From Achromobacter deleyi (GTDB lineage: Bacteria; Pseudomonadota; Gammaproteobacteria; Burkholderiales; Burkholderiaceae_B), in contig NZ_CADIJO010000003.1 in NCBI RefSeq assembly GCF_902859705.1, positions 372,001 to 436,000 of the forward strand: DNA of 64,000 nucleotides, in the 5' to 3' direction. Below, piece after piece: positions 38,046-46,791 of the stretch (positions are counted from its first letter, which is position 1; the number at the start of each line of letters is the position of its first letter). Below the pieces are notes generated by a model. The model was given only the letters and a program-made list of their open reading frames with translations. It had not been told where the DNA came from and did no database searches. The position numbers and the translations under genes are program-made.

Positions 38046-38834
38046 TTGCTGCGCATCACGTCGATCAACCTCAATGGCATTCGGTCCGCCTTTCGCAAGG
38101 GCCTGCAACCCTGGATGGAAAAGCACGCCGCCGACGTGCTGTGCCTGCAGGAAATCAAGGTGTCGGACGAAGACCTGACCGAAGATCTGCGCCACCCGCC
38201 CGGCTACACCGGTCACTTCCACCATGCCGTGAAAAAGGGCTACAGCGGCGTGGGCATCTACCTGCGCGACGCGGCCGAGCGCGTCGTCAGCGGATTGGAT
38301 TGCGAGGAATTCGATCCAGAAGGCCGCATCATTCGTGCCGACTGGAAGAACCTGTCCGTCATCAGCGCCTACCTGCCCTCGGGCTCCAGCGGCGACGAAC
38401 GCCAGCAGGCCAAGTACCGCTTCCTGGACCGCTTCGGCCCGTGGATCGACCAGCTGATGCACGAACACAAGACGACCGGCCGCGAATTCATCATCTGCGG
38501 CGACTGGAACATCGCCCACAAGGAAATCGACCTGAAGAACTGGAAGGGCAACCTGAAGAACTCCGGTTTCCTGCCTGAAGAACGCGCGTGGTTGACCGAC
38601 GTGTTCGACAAGCGCGGCTTTGTGGACGTGTTCCGCACCATCGACGACCGCCCGGACCAATACACCTGGTGGAGCAACCGTGGCCAGGCCTGGGCCAAGA
38701 ACGTCGGGTGGCGTATCGACTACCAGATCGCCACGCCGGGCATCGCCGCCCGTGCGCGCAACGTTGCCATCTATAAAGACGAACGCTTTTCCGACCACGC
38801 GCCGTTGACCATCGACTACGACGCCACGCTGTAA
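38046..38834 (+). CDS. xthA: Exodeoxyribonuclease III / AP endonuclease (XthA family)
   Basis: 262 aa. Signature residues: INLNGIRSAF, LQEIKVSDED (metal Glu34), the GDWNIAHKEIDLKN region, and C-terminal DERFSDHAPLTIDYD with catalytic Asp-His. Repairs abasic sites and 3' blocks. The start is TTG at 38046: AGGAG sits 7 nt upstream and the first residues (LRITSINLNG) are already conserved, so no ATG start is possible without losing homology. Confidence 0.95.
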   Translation: MLRITSINLNGIRSAFRKGLQPWMEKHAADVLCLQEIKVSDEDLTEDLRHPPGYTGHFHHAVKKGYSGVGIYLRDAAERVVSGLDCEEFDPEGRIIRADWKNLSVISAYLPSGSSGDERQQAKYRFLDRFGPWIDQLMHEHKTTGREFIICGDWNIAHKEIDLKNWKGNLKNSGFLPEERAWLTDVFDKRGFVDVFRTIDDRPDQYTWWSNRGQAWAKNVGWRIDYQIATPGIAARARNVAIYKDERFSDHAPLTIDYDATL

Positions 38835-38840
38835 CGCGAA

Positions 38841-38877
38841 GACGGACGGCCCGAACCGGGTCGTCCGTCTGATTTTT
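38841..38877 (+). terminator. Rho-independent terminator of xthA
   Basis: GACGGACG (38841-38848) pairs with CGTCCGTC (38862-38869), with CCCG/CGGG continuing the stem inside, and is followed by GATTTTTCG. Confidence 0.88.
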
Positions 38878-39002
38878 CGCAAAATAATAACAGGGACATA
38901 TAACTACCTGACGCTTAGTCAGCATTCCCGGTACAGGGTCATTTTTCCCCGGCTCTCCCTATGAAGCCCTGATCCGGCGACGAAATATCCTCTTCTAACA
39001 TA

Positions 39003-39103
39003 TTGGGGACGTATTAAATTTCCCTATGATTTCAAGGCCTCCCGGGTTTCCCTGTGGCAGCCAGGTCTTGGCCCTTACCCGCCATTACCCAATGCGTCCC
39101 CAC
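39003..39103. repeat. Inverted GGGGACGTATT-type repeats in the xthA-gdhA gap
   Basis: TGGGGACGTATT (39004-39015) and AATGCGTCCCCA (39091-39102) are inverted copies, 11 of 12 matching. A weaker relative, GGGACATATAAC, lies at 38893. The surrounding 38880-39120 is distinctly AT-richer than the rest of the window and holds no gene. It may be a remnant of a REP-like or insertion element. Confidence 0.4.
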
Positions 39104-39155
39104 TTATTAAAGAAAAAAGCGCTTTGATATCAAGGTGATGGCGCATCTTTCGGCT

Positions 39156-39185
39156 TTGCGCAGGGCAACAAATTAGCCCTACAAT
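39156..39185 (+). promoter_or_regulatory. Candidate gdhA promoter with upstream palindrome
   Basis: TTGCGC (39156-39161) and TACAAT (39180-39185) are 18 nt apart, about 95 nt before gdhA. A perfect 10-bp palindrome TTGATATCAA lies just upstream at 39124-39133 and could be an operator. Confidence 0.45.
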
Positions 39186-39280
39186 TCCGCACCAAGCCGG
39201 TGCCAAACGCACCAAAACGGGCAGAAGCCGCCCCAAAACGGCGCATGTCCGCACCTATTCGAAGCACCCCCAAGGAGATC

Positions 39281-40627
39281 ATGTTGAAAGTGCAGAGTCT
39301 GGACGACTTCCTGCGTGGCGTTGCCGCGCGCGATCCGCAGCAGCCGGAATTCATGCAAGCCGTCCAGGAGGTGATGCTGAGCCTGTGGCCCTTCATCGAA
39401 AAGCACCCCCACTACGCCGAGCACGCCCTGCTCGAGCGTCTGGTGGAACCGGAACGTGTGATCCAGTTCCGGGTGTGCTGGACCGATGACCGGGGCCAGG
39501 CGCAAGTCAACCGCGCTTTCCGCATTCAACACAGCTCGGCCATCGGCCCGTTCAAGGGCGGCATGCGCTTTCACCCGTCGGTGAACCTGTCGATCCTGAA
39601 GTTCCTGGCCTTCGAACAGACGCTGAAGAACTCGCTGACCACGCTGCCCATGGGCGGCGGCAAGGGCGGCTCCGACTTCGACCCCAAGGGCAAGTCCGAC
39701 GCCGAAGTCATGCGCTTCTGCCAGGCCCTGATGATCGAGCTGTACCGCCACCTGGGCCCGGACACCGACGTGCCCGCAGGCGACATCGGCGTGGGCGCGC
39801 GTGAAGTCGGCTTCATGGCCGGCATGATGAAAAAGCTGTCCAACTCCACCGCCAGCGTGTTCACCGGCAAGGGCCTGACCTTCGGCGGCAGCCTGATCCG
39901 CCCGGAAGCCACCGGCTACGGCACCGTCTACTTCGCCGAAGAAATGCTCAAGCGCGTCGGCAAGTCGTTCGACGGCCTGCGCGTGTCGGTCTCGGGGTCG
40001 GGCAACGTGGCGCAATACGCCATCGAGAAAGCCATGTCGCTGGGCGCCAAGGTCGTGACCGTGTCCGACTCGAACGGCACCGTGGTCGATGAAGCCGGCT
40101 TCACCCACGAAAAGCTGGTGGCGCTGATGCACATCAAGAACGACCTGCGCGGCCGCCTGGATACGTATGCCCGCCAATTCGGCCTGGTCTACGAAGCCGG
40201 CAAGCGCCCCTGGCACGTGCCGGTGGACGTGGCCCTGCCCTGCGCCACCCAGAACGAACTGGAACTGGCCGATGCCCAGACGCTGATCAAGAACGGCGTG
40301 CTGTGCGTGGCCGAAGGCGCCAACATGCCGGCCACCCTGGACGCCGCCAAGGCCTTCATCGCCGCCCGCGTGCTGTATGCGCCGGGCAAGGCCAGCAACG
40401 CTGGCGGCGTGGCGGTCTCGGGCCTGGAAATGGCCCAGAACTCGGCGCGCCTGTCGTGGACCCGCGAAGAGGTCGACACGCGCCTGCACGCCATCATGCG
40501 CGACATCCACGAGAACTGCGTGCGCCACGGCCACAGCGAGCGTGAATACGTCAACTACCTGGACGGCGCCAACATCGCCGGTTTCGTCAAGGTGGCCGAC
40601 GCGATGCGCCAGCAGGGCCTGTACTAA
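39281..40627 (+). CDS. gdhA: Glutamate dehydrogenase (GdhA, hexameric 448-aa type)
   Basis: Interconverts 2-oxoglutarate plus ammonia and glutamate; the length and motifs fit the NADP-dependent biosynthetic class. Conserved: GPFKGGMRFHPSVNLSILKFLAFEQ (substrate Lys residues), LPMGGGKGGSDFDPKGKS, DVPAGDIGVGAREVGFM, and the nucleotide-binding VSGSGNVAQYAIEKA. The ATG at 39281 is followed by a TTG; AAGGAG ends only 3 nt before the ATG, so a TTG start at 39284 is also possible. An upstream ATG at 39200 lies inside the leader. Confidence 0.96.
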   Translation: MLKVQSLDDFLRGVAARDPQQPEFMQAVQEVMLSLWPFIEKHPHYAEHALLERLVEPERVIQFRVCWTDDRGQAQVNRAFRIQHSSAIGPFKGGMRFHPSVNLSILKFLAFEQTLKNSLTTLPMGGGKGGSDFDPKGKSDAEVMRFCQALMIELYRHLGPDTDVPAGDIGVGAREVGFMAGMMKKLSNSTASVFTGKGLTFGGSLIRPEATGYGTVYFAEEMLKRVGKSFDGLRVSVSGSGNVAQYAIEKAMSLGAKVVTVSDSNGTVVDEAGFTHEKLVALMHIKNDLRGRLDTYARQFGLVYEAGKRPWHVPVDVALPCATQNELELADAQTLIKNGVLCVAEGANMPATLDAAKAFIAARVLYAPGKASNAGGVAVSGLEMAQNSARLSWTREEVDTRLHAIMRDIHENCVRHGHSEREYVNYLDGANIAGFVKVADAMRQQGLY

Positions 40628-40640
40628 GCCGCGTGGCCCG

Positions 40641-40722
40641 GCGTGGCCGCCAGGCCACGCTCCCGCGCCCGACCGGCGCGGGGCCGACGCCCAAACAGAA
40701 ACGGAGCCGCGAGGCTCCGTTT
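40641..40722. terminator. Three consecutive hairpins between gdhA and the PCuAC gene
   Basis: Perfect stems GCGTGGCC/GGCCACGC (40641-40660), CCCGCGCC/GGCGCGGG (40662-40682) and AAACGGAGCC/GGCTCCGTTT (40699-40722). The third has T-rich ends on both strands and is the likely bidirectional terminator for the two convergent genes. Confidence 0.8.
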
Positions 40723-40754
40723 TCACATGGCGCGGCCAGGGCCGCTCGCCAGGA

Positions 40755-41246
40755 TCAATGCTTCATCGCGCCGTGGTCGTGGCTCATGCCCGGGTTGTAG
40801 GACGCGGGCTTGACCTTGAACTGCACCGCCACTTCGCCCGCCTTTTCGAACTTCAGCGTGGCCGGCACGGTGCCGCCGTCGGCGAAGGGCGCCTTCAGCT
40901 TGATGAACATGACGTGGTAGCCGCCCGGGCTGAGCTTGACCTCGGTGTCGGCCGGCAGCGCGATGCCGTCTTCGACCTGGCGCATCTTGGCCACGCCGTT
41001 CGTGGTTTCCACCGTGTGCAGCTCGACGCGCTCGGCGGCGTCGGACGTGATGGACAACAGGCGGTCGGGCGTCTTGGCGTCGTTGTCGATATCCATGTAG
41101 CCGGCGCCGTTGGACTGGCCCGGGGCAGATGCCCGCACCCAGAGGTCGTCGATCTCGACCTCGCCGACCTTGTAGTCCTTGGCCCAGGCCGAACCGGCTG
41201 CACACAGGCTCAAAGCGGCAACGGCGGCGAACTTGCGGATGTTCAT
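40755..41246 (-). CDS. PCu(A)C-type periplasmic copper chaperone
   Basis: 163 aa secreted protein; signal peptide about residues 1-22 (cut at AWAK). The PCu(A)C copper site pattern is visible: His in VELHTVETTNGVAKMR with its downstream Met, then SPGGYHVMFIKLKAPF. A second Met/His cluster lies at the C-terminus (NPGMSHDHGAMKH). Such proteins deliver Cu(I) to cytochrome oxidase or scavenge copper. Here no Sco or oxidase gene is adjacent; argP lies upstream on the same strand 19 bp away. Confidence 0.92.
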   Translation of the reverse strand: MNIRKFAAVAALSLCAAGSAWAKDYKVGEVEIDDLWVRASAPGQSNGAGYMDIDNDAKTPDRLLSITSDAAERVELHTVETTNGVAKMRQVEDGIALPADTEVKLSPGGYHVMFIKLKAPFADGGTVPATLKFEKAGEVAVQFKVKPASYNPGMSHDHGAMKH

Positions 41247-41265
41247 GGGGTGTTCTCCTATTGGG

Positions 41266-42165
41266 TTAACGCCGCCGGACCAGGCTGCGGGCGGCTGACA
41301 GAACCGAGTCGGTCAAAGCTTCCATCGCCTCGGAGTTTACCCGCCAATGCTGCCAATACAGCGGCACATCTTCCCAGGCGCGGCCCCGCAGCAAGACCAG
41401 ATGACCTGCGTCAAGGTGTTCCTGCACCAGCGGCAGCGGATTCATGGTCCAGCCCAGTCCGCCCAGGGTGGCCTGCACGAACGCGCGGGTGGACGGCACC
41501 CACCAGACCGGCGGCTGCCACGGCGTCGGGTCCGAGATCTTGTGTGCGAAGCGGGCCTGCAACGCATCCTTGCGGTTAAAGACCAGCACGGGCGCCTGGG
41601 CCAGCGTCTGCGCGTTCACGCCCTGCGCGAAGTAGCGCTTGTGAAAGGCCGGGCTGCACGTGGCCACGTAGCGCATGCTGCCCAAGGCATGGATGCGGCA
41701 GCCCTGCACGGGATCGGCCAGCGTCGTGACCGCCCCCAGCACCGAGCCGTTGCGCAGCAATGCGGCGGTGTGGTCCTGGTCTTCGGACAGCATGTCCAGC
41801 GTGGCGCGGGTGCGGCTGGCGAACTGCAGGGCCGCGTCGACGAACCAGGTTTCCAGGCTGTCGTGGTTGACCGCGACGGGAATGCTGGCGTGGGGCACGT
41901 CGTCGTCCGCCACGCCCAGGCGGTTCAGGGCGTCGTGCTCGAGCAGCGCCGTCTGCTCGGCAAGCTGCACCAGCACCTGGCCGTCGGCGGTGGCGGCCGC
42001 CGGCACGGTGCGCTGGACCAACAGGCGCCCCATGCGGTCTTCCAGCGCCTTGATCCGCTGCGACACCGCCGATGGGGTCACGCTGAGGGCCAGCGCGGCG
42101 CGGTCGAAACTGCCTTCGCGCACCACCGCCGCCAGGGCGCGCAGGTTGCCGTGATCGAGTTTCAT
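41266..42165 (-). CDS. argP: LysR-type regulator ArgP/LysG
   Basis: 299 aa LysR protein that senses lysine/arginine and activates the exporter gene next to it. N-terminal helix-turn-helix ALAAVVREGSFDRAALALSVTPSAVSQRIKALE, with ArgP-like continuation LLVQRTVPAAATADGQVL. Divergent from the lysE-family gene with a 148-bp shared region, the classical argP-argO arrangement. Confidence 0.92.
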   Translation of the reverse strand: MKLDHGNLRALAAVVREGSFDRAALALSVTPSAVSQRIKALEDRMGRLLVQRTVPAAATADGQVLVQLAEQTALLEHDALNRLGVADDDVPHASIPVAVNHDSLETWFVDAALQFASRTRATLDMLSEDQDHTAALLRNGSVLGAVTTLADPVQGCRIHALGSMRYVATCSPAFHKRYFAQGVNAQTLAQAPVLVFNRKDALQARFAHKISDPTPWQPPVWWVPSTRAFVQATLGGLGWTMNPLPLVQEHLDAGHLVLLRGRAWEDVPLYWQHWRVNSEAMEALTDSVLSAARSLVRRR

Positions 42166-42313
42166 GAGATTAGTTTTGCTTAAGATAGTGAAGGAAAATT
42201 AGCTGTATTTCATATCCTTCGCAAGCGAAAATGATGCATTGCCGGTATGCGCAACGCTGCCGGCCCGGTTTTCAAGCGCCGCCATAAGGCGTTGCAGTCG
42301 AGAGGTTCGCGTC

Positions 42314-42946
42314 ATGTTTGCCACGTTGTCATCCCCCCTATTTCTCACCGCCTGGGCCAGCGGCACGGCCACCGGGCTGGGCCTGTTCGCCGTCGTGGGC
42401 GCGCAAAGCGCGTTCATCCTGCGCCAGGGGCTGATGCGCGCCCATCTGCTGTCGGTGGTCGCCATCTGCGCCCTGATCGACGCCGTCTTCATCTTCGCCA
42501 GCGTGTCGGGCCTGCAGGCACTGACCGCCTGGTTCCCGTGGCTGACCACCGCCGTGCTGTGGTTCGGCGTGGCCTTCCTGTCCTGGTACGCCGTGCAGTC
42601 GGCCCGCCGCGCCTGGACCGCCACCGGCGGCCTGGCCGCTGCGCGCGACGTGGTGCCCTCGCGCCGCGCCGCCATGCTGGGTGCGTTGGGCTTTTCGCTC
42701 TTGAACCCGCATTTCTGGCTGGACATGGTGGTGGTCGGCTCGCTGGCCCACGGCTTTGACGACGCCCGCATGGCCTTCGCCGCCGGCGCCTTCACGGCCA
42801 GCCTGCTGTGGCTGGCGGTGCTGGGCATCGGCTCGCGCCTGTTCGCCCGCTTCTTTGCCAGCGCGTCGGCCTGGCGCGTGCTGGACGGCGTCATCGCCGT
42901 GGTCATGGCGGGCCTGGCGGTCAGCCTGGCCATCAAGGGCGTGTAA
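42314..42946 (+). CDS. LysE/ArgO-family amino-acid exporter
   Basis: 210 aa inner-membrane protein with five or six helices. The N-terminal GTATGLGLFAVVGAQSAFILRQGL is the LysE/ArgO signature, and FSLLNPHFWLDMVVVGSLA is the second conserved segment. Predicted to export arginine and/or lysine under ArgP control. The start at 42314 (MFATLSSPLF) follows AGAGG; an in-frame ATG at 42239 would add a non-conserved segment. Confidence 0.93.
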   Translation: MFATLSSPLFLTAWASGTATGLGLFAVVGAQSAFILRQGLMRAHLLSVVAICALIDAVFIFASVSGLQALTAWFPWLTTAVLWFGVAFLSWYAVQSARRAWTATGGLAAARDVVPSRRAAMLGALGFSLLNPHFWLDMVVVGSLAHGFDDARMAFAAGAFTASLLWLAVLGIGSRLFARFFASASAWRVLDGVIAVVMAGLAVSLAIKGV

Positions 42947-42965
42947 GCGCGTTCAGAGGCCCGCC

Positions 42966-43280
42966 ATCTATACCGCCACATTCACCTTCGCCAAGAAACA
43001 GTTCGACGAAGACTTCCACCGCCTGGACCAGGCCATCGCCCAGGCCGCCCGCAGCATGCCGGGCTACCTGGGCGAAGAAGCCTGGGAAGATGCCGCCCGC
43101 GGCCTGTATGCCAATGTGTATTACTGGGAATCGCTGGACGCCCTGGACGCCCTGATCCGGCACCCCGTCCACCAGCAGGCCAAGGCTGCGCAATCACGCT
43201 GGCTGGACGGCTACCGGGTCGTGATCTCGCAGGTACTTAGGGAATACGGGGACAGACTGCCCGGCCCAGCACTTTTATAA
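42966..43280 (+). CDS. Antibiotic-biosynthesis-monooxygenase-like small protein with non-standard start
   Basis: About 104 aa of the ferredoxin-like ABM fold: IYTATFTFAKKQFDEDFHRL, MPGYLGEEAWED, YWESLDALDALIRHPVHQQAK. The frame is clearly coding, but between the lysE stop (42946) and the conserved start no ATG, GTG or TTG exists in frame. The best candidate is ATC at 42966, preceded at proper spacing by AGAGG (42954). Alternatively it is made by readthrough or re-initiation from lysE, or it is a gene that has lost its start. Function unknown; it may be a small haem or quinol-type monooxygenase. Confidence 0.7.
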   Translation: MYTATFTFAKKQFDEDFHRLDQAIAQAARSMPGYLGEEAWEDAARGLYANVYYWESLDALDALIRHPVHQQAKAAQSRWLDGYRVVISQVLREYGDRLPGPALL

Positions 43281-43332
43281 TCGCCGGGTTGCCACTCTTT
43301 CGTCGGGCGCATGGCCGGCCCGCCAGACGATC

Positions 43333-44274
43333 ATGCGCGGACCCTCCCCTTCCAAAGACGTGCGCCTGCCGCCGCTGGCCGCCATCCAGGCGTTCGAAGC
43401 GGCCGCCCGGCTGGGCTCGTTCGAGCGCGCCAGCGAAGAGCTGTTCGTTACCGCCAGCGCCATCGGCAAGCGCATCGCCGCGCTGGAAGCCCTGCTGGAC
43501 GTTTCCCTGTTCATCCGCAGCAGCCGCGGTGCCACCCTCAGCGCCGCCGGACGCGAATACCTGGAACAAGTGCGCACGGCGCTGGACCTGCTGTCCGATG
43601 CCTCGCTGCACAAGCGCGGCGAACCCAAGCTGGAGCCCCTGCGGGTCGTGTCCACGCCCACCTTCGCCCGCCAGGTCCTGATTCCCGCCCTGCCCAGTTT
43701 CACCGCCGCCCATCCGGAGGTCGAATTGGAAATCATGCTGTCCATTCCCTATCTGGACATCATGCCGCCCAATGCCGACGCCTGGGTCCGATTCGGCAGC
43801 GGCAAGTATCCCGGCCTGCATGCACAGCCGCTGACATCCGACCCCATATTCGCGGTCTGCTCGCCCGAGTACCGCGATGCGCACGGCCCCTTCCGGCGCC
43901 CCGCCGATCTGGCCAATGCCGCCCTGCTGCGTTGCCCCATGGAACCGTGGCGCCCGTGGCTGGCTGCCGCCGGCCTGGACTGGCCCGAGCCGGCGCGCGG
44001 CGTCTGGCTGGTGGACCTGGGCATGATGCTGGCGGCCGCCCGCGCCGGCCAGGGCATCGCCCTGACCCGCCGCACCCTGGCCGCCGAATGGCTGGACGAG
44101 GGCAAATTGCTGCGGGTGCTGGACATCGAGACGCCCGGCGAATCGCAGTACCACCTGTGCACCGAGATCTCGCGTCCGCCGCGTGGCGCGGTGCAAGCGT
44201 TTTCCCTATGGCTGGGCGAGGTCTGCGAACGCGCGGCCCAATGGCCACGCGGCTTGGCGGCCAAGCCGGAATAA
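43333..44274 (+). CDS. LysR-type regulator, GcvA-like subgroup
   Basis: 313 aa. N-terminal PPLAAIQAFEAAARLGSFERASEELFVTASAIGKRIAALE is a LysR helix-turn-helix of the GcvA/AmpR-like type (LPPLxxLxxFExAAR), with a periplasmic-binding-like effector domain afterwards. No divergent target is next to it; the liv-type operon starts 336 bp downstream on the same strand, which makes that operon a possible target. Effector unknown. Confidence 0.88.
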   Translation: MRGPSPSKDVRLPPLAAIQAFEAAARLGSFERASEELFVTASAIGKRIAALEALLDVSLFIRSSRGATLSAAGREYLEQVRTALDLLSDASLHKRGEPKLEPLRVVSTPTFARQVLIPALPSFTAAHPEVELEIMLSIPYLDIMPPNADAWVRFGSGKYPGLHAQPLTSDPIFAVCSPEYRDAHGPFRRPADLANAALLRCPMEPWRPWLAAAGLDWPEPARGVWLVDLGMMLAAARAGQGIALTRRTLAAEWLDEGKLLRVLDIETPGESQYHLCTEISRPPRGAVQAFSLWLGEVCERAAQWPRGLAAKPE

Positions 44275-44610
44275 ATTTCCAGCCCCGGGCGGAAGGAAAT
44301 TCCGCGCACCAAGGCGCATCGCTGGCTAGGATGCGCCGAACATGGCCGCGCGTGCAAAACCGGCGTCGCGCGCGGCCCCCACCCCGATTCCTTTGTGCGT
44401 CATGCTGCATCGCCGCGCCCGGCCCGCAACCCGTGCACGCGTACTAGGTATTTACACGGAAAAACCCCGCCGGGTCAGATTCGCGTAAGCGATTAAGCAG
44501 ACAGTCACAACACGCAACACAGGAGCGCGCCGCCTCACCCCCTATTTCACGCCGCCAGGCGCCGGCACACGGTTTTCCACGCAGTTCTACTAATTACAAC
44601 GGAGACATCC
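44275..44610. other. 336-bp region upstream of the first liv operon
   Basis: Directly after the LysR stop, AATTTCC (44274-44280) and GGAAATT (44295-44301) form an inverted pair around a GC-rich loop. The rest holds no gene; it should contain the promoter of the substrate-binding gene, but no -35/-10 pair stands out. The start codon at 44611 is preceded by GGAG. Confidence 0.5.
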
Positions 44611-45774
44611 ATGGATTTTCGTTTGAAGCTGCTAGCAGGAACCCTTGCATTTGCCGTATCGGCCGCGGGCTACGCCGCCGACCCCATCAAGATCGGCGTG
44701 GCCGGCCCCTACACGGGTGGCTCTTCGTCCATGGGCGTGAGCATGCGCGACGGCGTGCGCCTGGCCATCGAGGAAATCAACAAGAGCGGCGGCGTACTCG
44801 GCCGCCAGTTGGTGGCCGTGGAACGCGATGACGAGGCCAAGAATGAACGCGGCGTGCAGATCGCCCAGGAACTGATCAACAAGGAACAGGTCACCGCCAC
44901 CGTCGGCTACATCAACACCGGCGTGGCCCTGGCGTCGCAACGCTTCTACCAGGACGCCAAGATCCCGGTGTTCAACAACGTCGCCACCGGCAGCGTGATC
45001 ACGCACCAGTTCAAGGCGCCGGAATTCCCGGACAACTATGTGTTCCGCAACGCGGCGCATGACAGCATCCAGGCCCCGATGATCGTCGAGGAAGCCGTGA
45101 CCCGCCGCGGCTTCAAGAAGGTCGCGATCCTGGCCGACTCGACCAACTACGGCCAACTGGGCCGCGAAGATCTGGAAAAGGCCCTGGACGCCAAGGGCAT
45201 CAAGCCCGTGGCCGTGGAAAAGTTCAACATCAAGGACGTCGACATGACGGCCCAGTTGCTCAAGGCCAAGTCCGCGGGTGCTGAAGCCGTGCTGACCTAC
45301 GGCATCGGCCCCGAGCTGGCCCAGATCGCCAACGGCATGACCAAGCTGGGCTGGAAGGTGCCGATCATCGGCAGCTGGACGCTGTCGATGGCCAACTACA
45401 TCGACAACTCCGGCGCCAACGGCGAAGGCGCGCGCATGCCGCAGACCTTCATCCAGGACCCGGACACCCCCAAGCGCAAGGCGTTCATCGACGCCTACCT
45501 GACCAAGTTCAAGCCCAAGAACAACCGCATCGACTCGCCGGTGTCGGCAGCCCAGGGCTACGACTCGATCTTCCTGTTGGCCGCGGCCATCAAGCAGGCC
45601 AATTCGACCGACGGCCCGAAGATCCGCGAAGCGCTTGAAAACCTGCAAACGCCCGTCGAAGGCGTGGTGATGACCTACAACAAGCCGTTCACCCACGACA
45701 ACCACGACGCGATCACCGCGAAGGAAGTGGTCATCGGCGAGGTCAAGGGCGGCCGCGTGGTCAAGGCCAACTAA
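44611..45774 (+). CDS. Branched-chain amino-acid type ABC transporter, substrate-binding protein
   Basis: 387 aa periplasmic type I binding protein with signal peptide (about residues 1-22, cut at GYAAD). Motifs IKIGVAGPYTGGSSSMG, GVRLAIEEINKSGGVLGRQL and a repeated Rossmann-like fold (VAILADSTNYGQLGRED) are typical of LivK/HAAT proteins. Ligand cannot be told from sequence: branched-chain amino acids, amides or aromatic acids are all possible. First gene of the 44611-49453 operon. Confidence 0.92.
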   Translation: MDFRLKLLAGTLAFAVSAAGYAADPIKIGVAGPYTGGSSSMGVSMRDGVRLAIEEINKSGGVLGRQLVAVERDDEAKNERGVQIAQELINKEQVTATVGYINTGVALASQRFYQDAKIPVFNNVATGSVITHQFKAPEFPDNYVFRNAAHDSIQAPMIVEEAVTRRGFKKVAILADSTNYGQLGREDLEKALDAKGIKPVAVEKFNIKDVDMTAQLLKAKSAGAEAVLTYGIGPELAQIANGMTKLGWKVPIIGSWTLSMANYIDNSGANGEGARMPQTFIQDPDTPKRKAFIDAYLTKFKPKNNRIDSPVSAAQGYDSIFLLAAAIKQANSTDGPKIREALENLQTPVEGVVMTYNKPFTHDNHDAITAKEVVIGEVKGGRVVKAN

Positions 45775-45817
45775 GTTCGTCTGAAGCAACGACGCGGCGG
45801 CTGCCCGGCCGCCGCCG

Positions 45818-45843
45818 CCGGCGCCTCCCACCCGGGGCGCCGG
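45818..45843 (+). other. Intercistronic hairpin between binding protein and permease genes
   Basis: CCGGCGCC (45818-45825) pairs with GGCGCCGG (45836-45843). Lacking a T-run, it probably protects or attenuates the message so that the binding protein is made in excess. Confidence 0.45.
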
Positions 45844-45915
45844 CCTGCAGCCGCCTGACAACAGCGTTCTGCCCAAGGGGGTTGGGCCGGACCAAAGCGC
45901 CTCACGAAAAACACC

Positions 45916-46788
45916 ATGATTCTTCTACAGCTTATCTATAGCGGTATCGCGCTAGGCATGATCTATGCCGTCATCGCGTTCGGATACCAGCTCACTTTCG
46001 CCACTTCAGGCACCTTGAACTTCGGCCAGGGCGAAGCCCTGATGCTGGGCGCGCTGGTCGGGCTGACGCTCGTCGGGTTGGGCGTGAACTACTGGGTGAT
46101 GATTCCCATCGTCTGCATTTTCGGATTCGCGCAGGGCGCGCTGGTCGAACGCATCGGCGTGCGGCCGGCCATCAAGACGCGGTCGGAGTTCGGCTGGATC
46201 ATGGCCACGATCGCCCTGGGCATCATTTTCAAGAACGTCGCCGAGAACATCTGGGGCCGCGACGACCTGCGCTTTCCTTCGCCGCTGCCTGAAGCGCCGA
46301 TCCAGGTGCTGGGCGCCAACGTGCTGCCGATGGAACTGCTGGTGGTGTTCGGCGCGCTGGCCATGATGCTGCTGGTGGAAGTGTTCAACCGCAAGTCCAT
46401 CTACGGCAAGGCCTTCGTCGCGACGTCGAACGACCGCGACGCCGCCGGCCTGATGGGCATCAACACCGGCATGGTGATCACGTTTTCGTATGCCCTGTCG
46501 TCGCTGACCGCCGCCTTCGCAGGCGTGCTGGTGGCGCCGCTGACGCTGACCGGCGCCACCATGGGCGCGGTGCTGGGCCTGAAGGCCTTCGCGGTCGCCA
46601 TCATCGGCGGCCTGTCCAGCGGCATGGGCGTGGTGGTGGGCGGCCTGATCCTGGGGATCGCCGAGACGACCACCGGCTTCTATCTTTCGACGGGGTACAA
46701 AGACGTGCCGGGACTGGTCCTGCTGCTGCTCGTACTGACCTTCAAGCCCGCCGGCCTGTTCGGCAAGACCGCGATCAAGAAGGTGTAA
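45916..46788 (+). CDS. ABC transporter permease, LivH type
   Basis: 290 aa inner-membrane permease with about eight helices. LQLIYSGIALGMIYAVIAFGYQL and SGTLNFGQGEALMLGALVG are the LivH signatures; GLKAFAVAIIGGLSSGMGVVVGG is the coupling region to the ATPases. Followed after 3 nt by the fused permease-ATPase gene. Confidence 0.94.
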   Translation: MILLQLIYSGIALGMIYAVIAFGYQLTFATSGTLNFGQGEALMLGALVGLTLVGLGVNYWVMIPIVCIFGFAQGALVERIGVRPAIKTRSEFGWIMATIALGIIFKNVAENIWGRDDLRFPSPLPEAPIQVLGANVLPMELLVVFGALAMMLLVEVFNRKSIYGKAFVATSNDRDAAGLMGINTGMVITFSYALSSLTAAFAGVLVAPLTLTGATMGAVLGLKAFAVAIIGGLSSGMGVVVGGLILGIAETTTGFYLSTGYKDVPGLVLLLLVLTFKPAGLFGKTAIKKV

Positions 46789-46791
46789 GCG

